NCBI GenBank assembly: GCA_943787425.1
Contig: CALSMJ010000005.1
Location: 248,001-312,000 of the forward strand
Source of the DNA: an uncultured Pseudomonadales bacterium
GTDB lineage: Bacteria > Pseudomonadota > Gammaproteobacteria > Pseudomonadales > Azotimanducaceae
DNA: 64,000 nucleotides
Direction of reading: 5' to 3'
The translations under genes and the position numbers were made by a program. Each line of letters begins with the position of its first letter. Position 1 is the stretch's first letter. Below are positions 47,374 through 57,449 of this stretch, in pieces. A model generated the notes under the pieces. That model was not told the origin of the DNA and made no database searches. It worked only from the letters and a program-made list of their open reading frames with translations.

Positions 47374-47738
47374 TCGAAACCAGAGCAGTTTTAGCGCTCC
47401 CCCCCTGGTTCTTTGGATCGATTTTGAGGCCTAGTGGGTACCGGGCACAGCGATTTCATGAAAAATTCCTTTAGACCACCAAATTATGACCGCGCTTAAG
47501 AATCTGTCAAGGGCTGCTGATTGGCGCGCGCGACTTGACCCGGTTTCGCACGGGGCGCTAAGGTAACCCAGCGCTCATCAAAGCGTTTACAATGCGAGCG
47601 CCCGGGACCCGCGGTGCATTGTCAGTATAATCAGCTTGCCCAGCCCGCACGCTGATAAAGAAAACGGCGGTCCCGTTTACGCCAAGCTAGGATGGCATGC
47701 TTGGCGCTTGACCTTTTTGATCAATAGGAAATCACATC
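47374..47738. promoter_or_regulatory. Divergent promoter region of the polyamine cluster
   Basis: 365 bases between the divergent amidohydrolase and aminotransferase genes. A TATAAT at 47626-47631 on the plus strand could serve the aminotransferase, but the expected -35 position is poor. A C7 run lies near 47399-47405. A regulator for both arms would be expected here; I see no clear operator. Confidence 0.45.
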
Positions 47739-49109
47739 ATGTCGACGACAACGCCTGACGCGACCCATAACACGCTTGAATCTGGTACATTTTTACACCC
47801 GTTTACCGATTTCGCAGAATACAAAAATCACGGCGGTAAAACCTATGTTCGAGGGGAAGGTATTTTCATTATCGATCATCTGGGCAACCGATTGCTCGAC
47901 GGCATGTCTGGTTTGTGGTGCACCAACCTGGGTTATTCCCAAGACAGTATCAAAGCAGCAATCACGGAGCAGCTCGATCGACTGCCGTTTTATAACAGCT
48001 TCTTCAACTGCACAACCGACAGCACACTAAGACTTGCAGACCGCATGACGGCGATTCTGCCGGCGGCTTTTAACCATGTCTTTTTTACCAATTCAGGCTC
48101 CGAGGCCAACGATACCAACATCCGACTCGTGCACCGTTACTTTGATCTATTAGATCAACCCCAAAAAAAGCACATCATCGCTCGGACCAATGGCTACCAT
48201 GGTAGTACCATTGGTTCGGCCAGCCTCGGCGGCATGAAAGGCATGCACGACCAAATGCAACGCCTACCCTACGTTCATCACGTTGAACAGCCTTACAGTT
48301 TCCCGCATCTCGGCGCCCAAACAGCGGAAGAGATCGGGCAACAAGCCGCTCAGTCGCTCGCTGATAAAATAGACGCGCTCGGCCCCGAAAATGTCGCCGC
48401 CTTCATCGCTGAACCGATCCAAGGTGCTGGCGGCGTCATTATCCCGCCCGATAACTACTGGCCGCTGGTTGCGGAGATTTGCCGATCACGAGACGTGCTC
48501 ATAATCAGCGATGAAGTCATTTGCGGCTTTGGTCGCACCGGTCAATGGTGGGGCTGTCAAACCTATAATTTCGAACCCGATTTGATTACGTTTGCGAAGG
48601 CTGTAACCAATGGCTACCAAGCCCTTGGCGGTGTTGCCGTCAGTGATCGGATCGCAAAGGTCGTGACGGCCAGTGGTGGCGAGTTCACCCATGGCTTTAC
48701 TTATTCCGGGCATCCAGTTGCCTGCGCTGCTGGCGATGCGACGGTTAAAATTTATCAAGAAACGGACCTGCTTGAGACCATTTCAAATACCCAACAACAC
48801 GCTTGGGCAAAAGCACTATCGACGCTATCAACTCACGCAATTGTGGGTGAAGTTCGGAGCAAAGGCATGCTCGGCGCCGTGGAGTTGGTGCGGACGCCCG
48901 GCTCAGCCATGCGAATTGCGCCAGACGCCGCAGCCGCCGTTTTCTGCCGCAATTACGCGATCCAGCACGGCCTAATGGCGCGCCAGGTCGGCGATAGCCT
49001 GATTCTCTCGCCGCCCCTGATTATCACAACCGATGAAATTGAGCAGTTAGTCACAGGCTTGCGCGCAGCCCTCGACGCCACGGCGACCGCGTTCGGCATT
49101 GCCTGCTAA
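47739..49109 (+). CDS. Class-III PLP aminotransferase, polyamine/omega-amino-acid type
   Basis: A 456-residue aminotransferase: HPFTDFAEYKNHGGK start, SEANDTNIRLV, DEVICGFGRTGQWWG, and Lys287 in FAKAVTNGY for the PLP Schiff base. It resembles pyruvate-dependent putrescine/beta-alanine/omega-amino-acid transaminases such as SpuC. Divergent from the Puu-like genes, it would provide a second route for putrescine or process a product of the pathway. AGGAAA precedes the ATG. Confidence 0.86.
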   Translation: MSTTTPDATHNTLESGTFLHPFTDFAEYKNHGGKTYVRGEGIFIIDHLGNRLLDGMSGLWCTNLGYSQDSIKAAITEQLDRLPFYNSFFNCTTDSTLRLADRMTAILPAAFNHVFFTNSGSEANDTNIRLVHRYFDLLDQPQKKHIIARTNGYHGSTIGSASLGGMKGMHDQMQRLPYVHHVEQPYSFPHLGAQTAEEIGQQAAQSLADKIDALGPENVAAFIAEPIQGAGGVIIPPDNYWPLVAEICRSRDVLIISDEVICGFGRTGQWWGCQTYNFEPDLITFAKAVTNGYQALGGVAVSDRIAKVVTASGGEFTHGFTYSGHPVACAAGDATVKIYQETDLLETISNTQQHAWAKALSTLSTHAIVGEVRSKGMLGAVELVRTPGSAMRIAPDAAAAVFCRNYAIQHGLMARQVGDSLILSPPLIITTDEIEQLVTGLRAALDATATAFGIAC

Positions 49110-49119
49110 CATTTTAAAC

Positions 49120-50661
49120 TCATGACAAGCCTAGGCCTGCTGCAAGTGCCTCGAGCTTTTGATTACGGACATCCGTTGTCAGCCGCGGCTGAGCCTCAAA
49201 GACCATGATGTCTCCGGCCTTTGACCAGTCCGCCCAGTGCAGCTGCTCGTCATCGTTGGGGTCACCGCACTTGGCAAAATTAACCCAATAGCGATTCATG
49301 ATCCGCGCCAATTTACGATCTTCGTTGTTCCAGCCGCAACCCGTTTTATCCATGGTATTAAACACGTAGGCGAGATCCCCGGAGTGATAGGCGCCGGCGC
49401 TCCTCGGACCATTCGGTAGCGAAAGGTCGGGGGCCTCAGGGCGATAAATTCGGCATGCCGGCGGCACATGGTTCATGAAATAAACGAAACTTTGGCCACC
49501 GTGTTTTTGATTCAATCTGGCCCAAAGCCGCATACCGAACGCCATAAACAAGTCGGTTGAAATTTCATGTCGCGCAGTTGCATAGTCAACATCAATTTCC
49601 GCTTGGTAGGCTGCCTGAATCGACGGGATCGCAGCTGGATGACGCGCAAAGGTCCGTGCCAAAAAATTCTGAAAAGCGGCTGCATCGGTCTCTGCCACAC
49701 GCGGCAGCAGCTGATGGCCCTCATTCGAGAGCGAGCCAACCATCAGCGGTACTTGCATGGCTTGACCTTTCAAGTACCGCGCTAAAGGCGGCTCGGGCAA
49801 GACCCAACCATCAATGCTTATCCGGCTGCGCCGCGCCCATTGAGTCGACTCAGCCGCTGCCAATAGCGCCTCGTTCGATATTGAACGCAGGGTCTTGGTA
49901 TCCCGGACCTGACCCAGCGCCTCAAGCAGTTTCACGCCGGTCTCATAGCCCATCGGGTCTGACTCAAATCCTTGCAAGCAACTGGCAGATTGCCCGATCG
50001 CTTTATGAAACAACCCCTTTGCCAAGGGTGAAGACATGAGCGCACAGATGCTTTGCGCGCCTGCAGATTGACCAAAAACGGTGACGTTATCAGCATTGCC
50101 GCCAAACCCTGCGATATTGCTTTGGACCCATTGCAGTGCCGATAATTTATCCAACAAGCCATAATTACCCGCAGCCCCGTGCTCTGATTCTGCCGCCAAC
50201 ATAGGCAGTGCCAAAAAACCCCAGGGGCCAAGCCGATAATTTACCGTGACCAAGATAACGCCTTGGCTGGCAAAATAGCCGCCATCGAACAACGGATGAT
50301 GCCCCCAGCCACTCGTATGCGCGCCACCATGAAACCAAACCATGACGGGCAATTCACCATCCACTGCGGTTGCGCCTTTGGGTGCCCAGACATTCAAATA
50401 CAAGCAATCTTCGGTTCGAGGAAAAACGCCTCGAGACCAGACAAACGCGTCTTCCGAATGCGCCTGCCAAGCTGGTGTCGGATCGGTTTGAGCAAGGGTA
50501 ACACCCGCGACGCTCGGCTTAGGTACGGGCGGTTTAAACCGCAATGGTCCTACCGGCGGTGCCGCGTAAGCAATCCCCTTAAACACCTGAACCGAGTGCG
50601 CGTCATCTGCCCAGAGCCCTTCATAGGTGCCTGAAGTCGTTCTAACCTGAGGTTGCGGCAT
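49120..50661 (-). CDS. Type-B carboxylesterase
   Basis: A 513-residue alpha/beta hydrolase with nucleophile Ser199 in FGQSAGAQS, oxyanion-hole HGG at 111-113, the EDCLYLNVW signature and a late GAYHSGDLAYVF holding the catalytic His. There is no signal peptide, so it is probably cytoplasmic. It likely cleaves carboxylic esters; no specific substrate is known. AGGAGA precedes the ATG. Confidence 0.88.
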   Translation of the reverse strand: MPQPQVRTTSGTYEGLWADDAHSVQVFKGIAYAAPPVGPLRFKPPVPKPSVAGVTLAQTDPTPAWQAHSEDAFVWSRGVFPRTEDCLYLNVWAPKGATAVDGELPVMVWFHGGAHTSGWGHHPLFDGGYFASQGVILVTVNYRLGPWGFLALPMLAAESEHGAAGNYGLLDKLSALQWVQSNIAGFGGNADNVTVFGQSAGAQSICALMSSPLAKGLFHKAIGQSASCLQGFESDPMGYETGVKLLEALGQVRDTKTLRSISNEALLAAAESTQWARRSRISIDGWVLPEPPLARYLKGQAMQVPLMVGSLSNEGHQLLPRVAETDAAAFQNFLARTFARHPAAIPSIQAAYQAEIDVDYATARHEISTDLFMAFGMRLWARLNQKHGGQSFVYFMNHVPPACRIYRPEAPDLSLPNGPRSAGAYHSGDLAYVFNTMDKTGCGWNNEDRKLARIMNRYWVNFAKCGDPNDDEQLHWADWSKAGDIMVFEAQPRLTTDVRNQKLEALAAGLGLS

Positions 50662-50830
50662 TAACGGCTCTCCTATCGATCACGCCAGGGAATGCGCCAC
50701 CCACCCATCGATCGTCCAGCGCGTTGACGCGAGGCGCACCTTTAAACCTGATCCCCAATGCCTGTCCAGAAAGGCGTCAATCCCAACTGGGCGGCCAGCA
50801 TGACCGTCCCCGATCAGGTAGGCGCCCGGC

Positions 50831-52018
50831 TTAAAAACCAATTTCTGCCGCCTCATAGACCAAGCGTTTAAACTCATGGCTGTAGGGATGCCAAAACCCT
50901 GGTAAGCGTTGCGTAAAACACAGCGCCGCAATATTGGCTTCCGGGGCGATCCAGGAATGGGTTCCCATCAACCCGCCCCAGTGATATTCATTCACGGCAA
51001 GAGCGGATTCGGTCTCGCTGGGTTTTTCTTTTAGGGCAAAACCTAAGCCAAACACGGTCCCCGGCATCGGCCAGAACGGGAAATTGACCACAACCCCCTC
51101 GGCCAACTGATTTTCTCGCATCAGCATCAACGTCTCGGGCAACAGATATTGACGACCATCCCACTTCCCGTCATTGATAATCATTTGGATGAAACGCGAA
51201 TAATCCGGCAGCGTTGAGACCAGACCTCCGCCGCCGCTCAAAAATTTAGGCTTTTGTGTTGACGCGCGTTCCCCAAACATTGGCGCAACCGTCAGTCCGC
51301 CCTTCATCGGCTCAAACGGATGTACGGGTGTGTAAAGCGTCGTCAGCCGACTCATTTTATCCTCCGGCACAAAAAAACCCGTATCGATAAGACCCAAGGG
51401 GTCGAGCAACATGTGCGATAAGCACTCATCGAACTTCTGGCCAGACAATACCTCAATCAAACGGGCACAAACATCCGTTGCCACACTGTACCGCCAACCC
51501 GAACCCGGCTCAAAAGCCAAAGGGAGCTTCGCAAGCGCCTGCGTATACGACTCAAGGTCGGTATCAACCCCTGCTAAGCCGCCAAGCGACGCCGCGTTAT
51601 AGGCCTGATCAATCACCGAATCTGGCTCAACGAAACCATAGGACAAGCCCGCACTATGGCTGAGTAAATGTCGAATCAAGATCGGATTGGCAGCAGGCGC
51701 GGCGTCTTCGATCCTTGTGGCATTGGGCTGCAATACCGACATATCCGTAAACTCAGGCAGATAATTTGCAAGCGGATCATTCAAATCGAAACTGCCGCGC
51801 TCATGAAGCATCATCAGCACAACCGACGTCATTAATTTTGTATTCGAGGCGATCCTAAAAATCGCATGGTCCTGCAAGGGCGTTTTTGACTCGATATCTG
51901 CAAACCCAACCTGGCCTGAGTGAACGATCTCGGAGCCCTTTAAAATTTGATAACTGACGCCTGGCAAAATCTCATCATCAACATAGCGTTGCATCGCCGC
52001 ATCAATTTTCGAAAACAT
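50831..52018 (-). CDS. Beta-lactamase-fold serine hydrolase (class-C-like)
   Basis: A 395-residue protein with the SxxK motif SNTK (Ser58-Lys61), a following LMTSVVLMMLHE helix, and YSVATD in the YxN position, where the Asn is changed. These are usually esterases or peptidases, not antibiotic resistance enzymes. No signal peptide is visible. AAGGAGG lies six bases before the ATG. A 170-base gap separates it from the esterase. Confidence 0.85.
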   Translation of the reverse strand: MFSKIDAAMQRYVDDEILPGVSYQILKGSEIVHSGQVGFADIESKTPLQDHAIFRIASNTKLMTSVVLMMLHERGSFDLNDPLANYLPEFTDMSVLQPNATRIEDAAPAANPILIRHLLSHSAGLSYGFVEPDSVIDQAYNAASLGGLAGVDTDLESYTQALAKLPLAFEPGSGWRYSVATDVCARLIEVLSGQKFDECLSHMLLDPLGLIDTGFFVPEDKMSRLTTLYTPVHPFEPMKGGLTVAPMFGERASTQKPKFLSGGGGLVSTLPDYSRFIQMIINDGKWDGRQYLLPETLMLMRENQLAEGVVVNFPFWPMPGTVFGLGFALKEKPSETESALAVNEYHWGGLMGTHSWIAPEANIAALCFTQRLPGFWHPYSHEFKRLVYEAAEIGF

Positions 52019-52084
52019 TCAATCCCTCCTTAGGAACCTTGATCCACAAAGCCTTTCCGAGCACAGCCATGCCTGTTGAGAGCT

Positions 52085-53500
52085 TTACGGCACTTTCCGC
52101 GCACTCAATTGGGCGAGATGCGCATCATGATCTTCTCGAGTGATTTGATATTTAGAGACAATCACTAAGCCCACCAAATACAACCCACAATAAATCGGCA
52201 GAAACAGGGTTGCTAAATTCATTCGAATCTCTTGGGTCACGTCCTCAACAGAAGTAATGCCATCCAACCCGACAATGGACACGATCGAGCCTGCCCCAAC
52301 GATACCGCCGGCTGAAATGGCCTTGGCCGCGAAGCCCCGAGCGGCATAGAACAACCCCTCGGAACGCCGCGCCGTTTTAAGCTCACTATCTTCGACCACA
52401 TCCGCCATCATTGAGTCGAGGAGCACCCCGCCAATGATGCCGCAAATCACCTCCATCACAATAAAGCCGCTATAAATATACAGCGACGTCCAACTACCCA
52501 GTTCTGGCCAATAGCCTGTCAGTAATAAAATATAGGGTATGGGGTAGAGCATAATATTCACTAAAATAGCGTAAATCGCCGCGCGCTTTTTACCAAACAG
52601 CTTGCCCAAGTAGGGCGCTGCCCAATAGGCGATCACCGGTGAGATCAACACACCGATTGCCGTGACGCTGATCTGTTTGCCGGAAAAGCCAAAGAAGTAA
52701 GTCGTATTGTAAAGATACAGTGCGGTGCCTAATCCCCCAGCAATCCCAACCGTCAAACCAAAGAAGAAGAGCGCTGCGAAATTTTTATTTTTTACCGATT
52801 GAAAGATCTGTTTGATTTCCCGCTTAATGGCGAGAAATCGAAAAGGCTCGCTCGGTTTAGGCAGCGCCGCCGCAATCTTTTGTGTCCCAAACGATGACAC
52901 CAAAATCGCAGCGGCGATTAATAAAGCACCTGCCAAACCATAAATGCCGTAGCCGGTCTGCGAGGCAACACCATAGGCCCCTACCCAAAACATGAAGTTA
53001 ATCATGTGGATACCATTGCCGCCGGTCCAACCAAAAAAGTGTCGCAATGCCAGCCATTTATTTCGCCGATCGTAGTCCGTTTCAAGGTCTGGTAGCAGCG
53101 CGGTCGACGGCACCTCAAAGAGCGTGGTTCCGGTTCGAATCAACAAAGCCAGCGCCAGCACATAATAGAAGGTATTGTCGTCATTGAGCTCGATCACAGG
53201 ATTGAACAAGGCATAAAAGGTGAACGGCAGCACAAAAAAAGCCGCATACATGAACGGGTGTCTGCGCCCCAAACGACTGCTCGTTTTATCCGACCAGTGT
53301 CCGAGCAAGAGGTCCGACACCGCATCCCAGATCATAGCGATCGCCAAAGCAAGCGACGCTAGGTACCCAGGTAAACCAAGGACCTGATTCGCATAGATTA
53401 ATAACAGGTAACTGAATGCATTATTTTTAATGCCGTAGGCGATCGAGGCAGAACCATAAAACCAAAACGTCGGATTCTTCTCTAAAATCGGTTGTGACAT
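52085..53500 (-). CDS. GPH-family (MFS) cation symporter
   Basis: A 471-residue membrane protein with about twelve helices. The conserved WDAVSDLLLGHWSDKTSSRLGRRHPF loop marks the glycoside-pentoside-hexuronide symporter group, as for the transporter at 32495; the two are paralogs, not copies. It sits above the two hydrolases on the same strand and could import their substrate, but this is an inference. The ATG is preceded by GAGGGTGGT. Confidence 0.87.
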   Translation of the reverse strand: MSQPILEKNPTFWFYGSASIAYGIKNNAFSYLLLIYANQVLGLPGYLASLALAIAMIWDAVSDLLLGHWSDKTSSRLGRRHPFMYAAFFVLPFTFYALFNPVIELNDDNTFYYVLALALLIRTGTTLFEVPSTALLPDLETDYDRRNKWLALRHFFGWTGGNGIHMINFMFWVGAYGVASQTGYGIYGLAGALLIAAAILVSSFGTQKIAAALPKPSEPFRFLAIKREIKQIFQSVKNKNFAALFFFGLTVGIAGGLGTALYLYNTTYFFGFSGKQISVTAIGVLISPVIAYWAAPYLGKLFGKKRAAIYAILVNIMLYPIPYILLLTGYWPELGSWTSLYIYSGFIVMEVICGIIGGVLLDSMMADVVEDSELKTARRSEGLFYAARGFAAKAISAGGIVGAGSIVSIVGLDGITSVEDVTQEIRMNLATLFLPIYCGLYLVGLVIVSKYQITREDHDAHLAQLSARKVP

Positions 53501-53771
53501 ACCACCCTCTTTTTACGCTAATTGCCGTTAGACGGCGTGATTGACAAGGACTCAGGAAGCGCTCTCTTGCAATCATCACGGTGCCACTGTGAATAAAAAG
53601 ATCAAGAACCTTACCCCTGAGTATAAGCGCATCGCCGCCACCTGACGCAACCTTTGATTTTTTATCAATACCTCATTTAAGGGGCCTCGCTTAACGCACT
53701 GCCTATGGACGCCCTGGCTTGACCAGGGCTAAACTTTAGACTCCCTGTTTCATGACTGAATCGATCTCATC

Positions 53772-54680
53772 ATGCGTCACCAACCTCACCACCTAGAACA
53801 ATGGCGACAAGATGGCTTTGTCATTATTGAAGACTTTTTTACCCCGGATGAAATCGCGCCCCTGTTTGCCGACTTTGAGATGCTGTATGCCCACCTTGCA
53901 CCGAACCAGGCTGAAGCCGTTGCCCTCAACAAGAAAGAAGCAGGTGGTTTGGGCAAATTCCACCCAAAACAGTTTCAAAACATCGATTCCTTGCCCTACG
54001 AAGGCAGCATTGATTTAAACCTAATCTCTTTGCATCCAGCGCTCATTGCCTTGGCCAAAGCGCTACTGACCGTCAATGACGTGCACCTTTATCAATCCCA
54101 TACTTGGGCAAAATTCACCGGCGACGCCGATTACGACCAAGTACACCACTGCGACTATGGCAATCACACCTTAACGGTGCCCGGCGACCTTCCGTGTCAA
54201 AGATCGGTGGATTTCATCGCCTATATCACCGATGTTGATGATGACTTGGGCGCCCTGCAATATGTCACCAAACCTGATAGCGACCGCATACTCGGCGCCG
54301 GTGAGGTCAGCGCAACCGAGGCCTTGCAGGTCAAGCTAAAACAAACAGAACGCAGTGCCGCAGGCCCAGCAGGCACTTTGGTCGCGCACAGCATAGACAC
54401 CTTCCATCGCGGCACAAATCTAACGCGCCCGGAAGGTCGGCGATACACCATGACATTTGGCTATAAAGCCGCGGGCAACGATCTGATTGGCTTTCACGTC
54501 TGGCAATCGTCTCCGCATAAACCTTGGGAGCGCGTTTTAAATCACGCATCACCAGAGCAACTGGCCTGTCTCGGCATTCCAAAGCCCGGAGCGAATTATT
54601 GGACGCCTAGAACCTTGCGCCTAACCCAAGCGCGCTGGCCGGATTGGGATCTGTCGGCTTGGCGCGCAGGCTTAAATTAA
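53772..54680 (+). CDS. Phytanoyl-CoA dioxygenase (PhyH) family protein
   Basis: A 302-residue Fe(II)/2-oxoglutarate oxygenase. Iron ligands are His126 and Asp128 in VHHCDYGNH and His212 in DTFHRGTN. PhyH enzymes hydroxylate acyl-CoA side chains or small natural products. The substrate is open. Its product follows the same plus-strand direction as DoxX but has its own start region. Confidence 0.87.
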   Translation: MRHQPHHLEQWRQDGFVIIEDFFTPDEIAPLFADFEMLYAHLAPNQAEAVALNKKEAGGLGKFHPKQFQNIDSLPYEGSIDLNLISLHPALIALAKALLTVNDVHLYQSHTWAKFTGDADYDQVHHCDYGNHTLTVPGDLPCQRSVDFIAYITDVDDDLGALQYVTKPDSDRILGAGEVSATEALQVKLKQTERSAAGPAGTLVAHSIDTFHRGTNLTRPEGRRYTMTFGYKAAGNDLIGFHVWQSSPHKPWERVLNHASPEQLACLGIPKPGANYWTPRTLRLTQARWPDWDLSAWRAGLN

Positions 54681-54751
54681 CGCATACTAAAAACTTAGGC
54701 CATCTGACGACCAAGACACGCCAGCGGCCCCACTTTCTCAGGGACGTCACC

Positions 54752-55150
54752 ATGATCGAACAAATTGCGCTAACCCTTGGGCGATGTCTGCTGGGTCTTT
54801 ATTTCCTGCTTCCAGGGTTATCAAAAATAGCAGGCTATGCGGGCACCCTTGCCTATATGGAACTCCATAACGTGCCGCTGAGTAATTTACTGTTGCCGGT
54901 GACCATCGTCCTCCAAGTCGGCGGGGGTCTTGCGCTCTTGTTGGGCTATCGCATCCGCGAGACCGCGCTCCTGTTGGCAGGGTTAACGATCGCCATCAAT
55001 ATCGGCATGCACGACTTTTGGAATACTTACCCCGAGGTTTCAAGCGACCGCGAGACCCAGAACTTTGTTAAGAATTTGGCAATCTTCGCAGGGCTTTTGG
55101 TGCTCTGCAGTGTTCATTCATTGCCCCAGTTTAGAATCAGTCGCGCGTAG
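54752..55150 (+). CDS. DoxX-family membrane protein
   Basis: A 132-residue membrane protein with four helices, matching DoxX: LTLGRCLLGLYFLLPGLSKI and GGGLALLLGYR. DoxX proteins are membrane-redox partners in some organisms, of uncertain role. ATG 54752 is used because the open frame upstream overlaps the end of the PhyH gene. It is convergent with uup, whose end it overlaps by 14 bases. Confidence 0.85.
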   Translation: MIEQIALTLGRCLLGLYFLLPGLSKIAGYAGTLAYMELHNVPLSNLLLPVTIVLQVGGGLALLLGYRIRETALLLAGLTIAINIGMHDFWNTYPEVSSDRETQNFVKNLAIFAGLLVLCSVHSLPQFRISRA

Positions 55151-57086
55151 CGGCCTCCAGCGCCGCCTCAACCGCCGCCCACTCATCATAGAGGGCTTGA
55201 ATTTGCGTCCGCAGGGCTTGTGCCGCAGCGTACGTCTTTCGTTGCTCGGATTCGGATTGATTAAAGAAATCAGGTTGACTGACCATCGCCATGATCGCGG
55301 TTTCTTCCGACTCGAGCCGCTGTAGCTCGACCGGAATCTGTTCCGCTTGGCGTTGCAATCGACGCTGCTCGCTCTTGGCCTGTTTACGCGCTTCATACCG
55401 CGCCGCCTCTTCAATCGGCGCATCGGCCACATTGACTTCCGTCTCACCCTTTATCCGATCGGATCCATCCGGCGCTTTTGCGTTTGCCGGGTGCAGCTCA
55501 CCACCTCGGGCAATCCAGTCCGAAAACCCCCCGACCTGTTCTTCAATCTCGCCGTGACCTTTAAACACCAATAACGACGTTACGACTTGGTCCAAAAATC
55601 GTCGATCATGACTGACCAAGAGCACTGTGCCCGTGTAGTCCAGCAACAACTCTTCTAACAGCTCTAAGCTCTCGACATCGAGATCATTCGTGGGCTCATC
55701 AAGCACCAACAGATTCGCCGGTTGGGTGAATAACTGCGCCAACAACAATCGATTTTGCTGTCCACCCGATAAGGTTCTGATTTTGCCACGCGCTTGAACC
55801 GAGTCGAATAAAAACCGCTTCAAATACGATACAACATGAATCGACTGCCCATTCAGCTCAATAAAATCTCGCCCGTCACCGATGTAATCGGCAACCGAGG
55901 CGTTGGGGTCCAGCGCCGCGCGACCTTGATCAAAATACGCAACATCCAGTTTCGTCCCGAATTTAATCAAGCCCGAATTGGGCGTAATGTCACCCAAGAA
56001 CAATTTAATCAGTGTCGATTTGCCGGCGCCATTTGGCCCAACGAGGCCGACACGGTCACCGCGTTGCACAATCCAAGAGAGATCTTTGACCAACTGCAGA
56101 CCGGCAACCGAATAACTAACATGCTCTAGGGCCCGGACCACTTTCCCCGATTTTTCACCGGTATCGATTTCCAGCTTGAGCGCCCCACGCACCACCCGCT
56201 TGGCACGCTCTGAACGGAGCTGTTCTAGCGCCCGAACCCGGCCTTCATTGCGCGTGCGTCGGGCTTTGATCCCTTGTCGAATCCAGGCTTCTTCCTCCGC
56301 TAACTTTGCATCGAATTGTTTTTCGGCTTCCGCGATGGTTTCTCGCTCGGCCTCTCTGCGCCGCAGAAACTCATCATACGAGCAGCTCCAGAGCTTTACA
56401 CGACCACGGTCGATATCCACCATTGCCGTTGCCAGTTCACTCATCAACATCCGGTCATGGGTGATGAAGATGACCGTTCCTTTAAATAATTTGAGTTCGC
56501 TTGTGAGCCAATCGATTGCAGGAATATCAAGGTGATTGGTTGGCTCATCCAGCAACCAGATATCCGGCGCCCCAACAAGACTCTGGGCAATCGCCAGCCG
56601 CTTTAGCCAACCCCCTGACAAGGATCCAACGATTTGATCCGGCGCGAGCTCTAAGCGTTGTAGCATGGCTTCAATCCGGGCACCGAAGTCCCAAGCTTCA
56701 GCACGATCCAGCTGCGCCTGAAGCGCTGCGAGCGCATCTATATCGGGATTGGGTGTTGCGTAGAGTCGACGTTGGGTTGCTAAAACCACACCTATCGGCC
56801 CGAGTCCCGCAGCCACCACATCGTACACTGTCTCGGTGAGATCAAAACTCGGCGTTTGGGCAAGGAGCGAAACCTTGAGACCCGACGTTATCGTGACAAC
56901 GCCTTCATCCGGGCTGCGATGACCCGCGATAATCGCCAGCAACGTTGATTTGCCGCTGCCATTGTAGCCGGTGATACAGCATCGACTGCCCTGCCCAATG
57001 ACAAGATTCGCCTCATGAAGCACGGCTTCACTACCATAGGCGATGGAAACGTTTTGTAAATTGATGACCGTATTCATGCGCGGCAT
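55137..57086 (-). CDS. uup: ABC-F protein Uup
   Basis: A 649-residue protein with two ABC ATPase domains and no membrane segment. Walker A motifs are GYNGSGKST (about residue 41) and GPNGAGKST (about 350); signatures LSGGWLKRLAIAQS and LSGGQQNRLLLAQ; Walker B LLDEPTNHLD and LVLDEPTNDLD. A C-terminal coiled coil rich in Gln, Glu and Arg marks the Uup branch, which binds ribosomes or branched DNA. The start gives a sensible N-terminus. Confidence 0.93.
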   Translation of the reverse strand: MPRMNTVINLQNVSIAYGSEAVLHEANLVIGQGSRCCITGYNGSGKSTLLAIIAGHRSPDEGVVTITSGLKVSLLAQTPSFDLTETVYDVVAAGLGPIGVVLATQRRLYATPNPDIDALAALQAQLDRAEAWDFGARIEAMLQRLELAPDQIVGSLSGGWLKRLAIAQSLVGAPDIWLLDEPTNHLDIPAIDWLTSELKLFKGTVIFITHDRMLMSELATAMVDIDRGRVKLWSCSYDEFLRRREAERETIAEAEKQFDAKLAEEEAWIRQGIKARRTRNEGRVRALEQLRSERAKRVVRGALKLEIDTGEKSGKVVRALEHVSYSVAGLQLVKDLSWIVQRGDRVGLVGPNGAGKSTLIKLFLGDITPNSGLIKFGTKLDVAYFDQGRAALDPNASVADYIGDGRDFIELNGQSIHVVSYLKRFLFDSVQARGKIRTLSGGQQNRLLLAQLFTQPANLLVLDEPTNDLDVESLELLEELLLDYTGTVLLVSHDRRFLDQVVTSLLVFKGHGEIEEQVGGFSDWIARGGELHPANAKAPDGSDRIKGETEVNVADAPIEEAARYEARKQAKSEQRRLQRQAEQIPVELQRLESEETAIMAMVSQPDFFNQSESEQRKTYAAAQALRTQIQALYDEWAAVEAALEAATRD

Positions 57087-57194
57087 GCTATCACGAGGCG
57101 GTATTAAAAAAGCAGCGGAATCTCATTCGTACGGTCTACCCGATGATCGCCTGCATCTATTATGATGGTTAGACCCACCGAATAGACAACCACA

Positions 57195-57443
57195 ATGAAA
57201 TTATACGGCTACCCAGGCGCTCCGAATCCTCGAAAAGTGGCAATTTTTTTGGCCGAGAAGGCCATCGACTACGAATTCGTAAACGTCAATCTTGCCAAGG
57301 GCGAACAACGATCAGACCCTTTCCTGCAAAAGAATCTACTCGGAAAAATTCCCGTTTTAGAAACGGATGACGGCAAGCACCTCAGCGCCTGGTTTGACCG
57401 ACAGCGTGAACGCGCAAGCATCGCAAGCGTCGCGAGGCCTTGA
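57195..57443 (+). pseudogene. Glutathione S-transferase with an internal deletion
   Basis: 82 residues. The first 62 form the thioredoxin-like GST N-domain, with KLYGYPGAPNPRKVAIFLAEK and the GSH-binding KIPVLETDDG. The last 19 (LSAWFDRQRERASIAS) look like the end of a GST C-terminal helical domain. The central roughly 110-130 residues are missing in frame, leaving no helical substrate domain. The three residues HLS at the junction occur in typical N- and C-terminal GST contexts, which suggests deletion at short similar sequence. The product is unlikely to be a working GST. Confidence 0.72.
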
Positions 57444-57449
57444 TCTAAA

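Noticed and set aside
50680..50931. 83-residue frame on the minus strand between the esterase and the serine hydrolase
   Set aside because: It overlaps the end of the serine hydrolase in another frame, with no family pattern or ribosome binding site.
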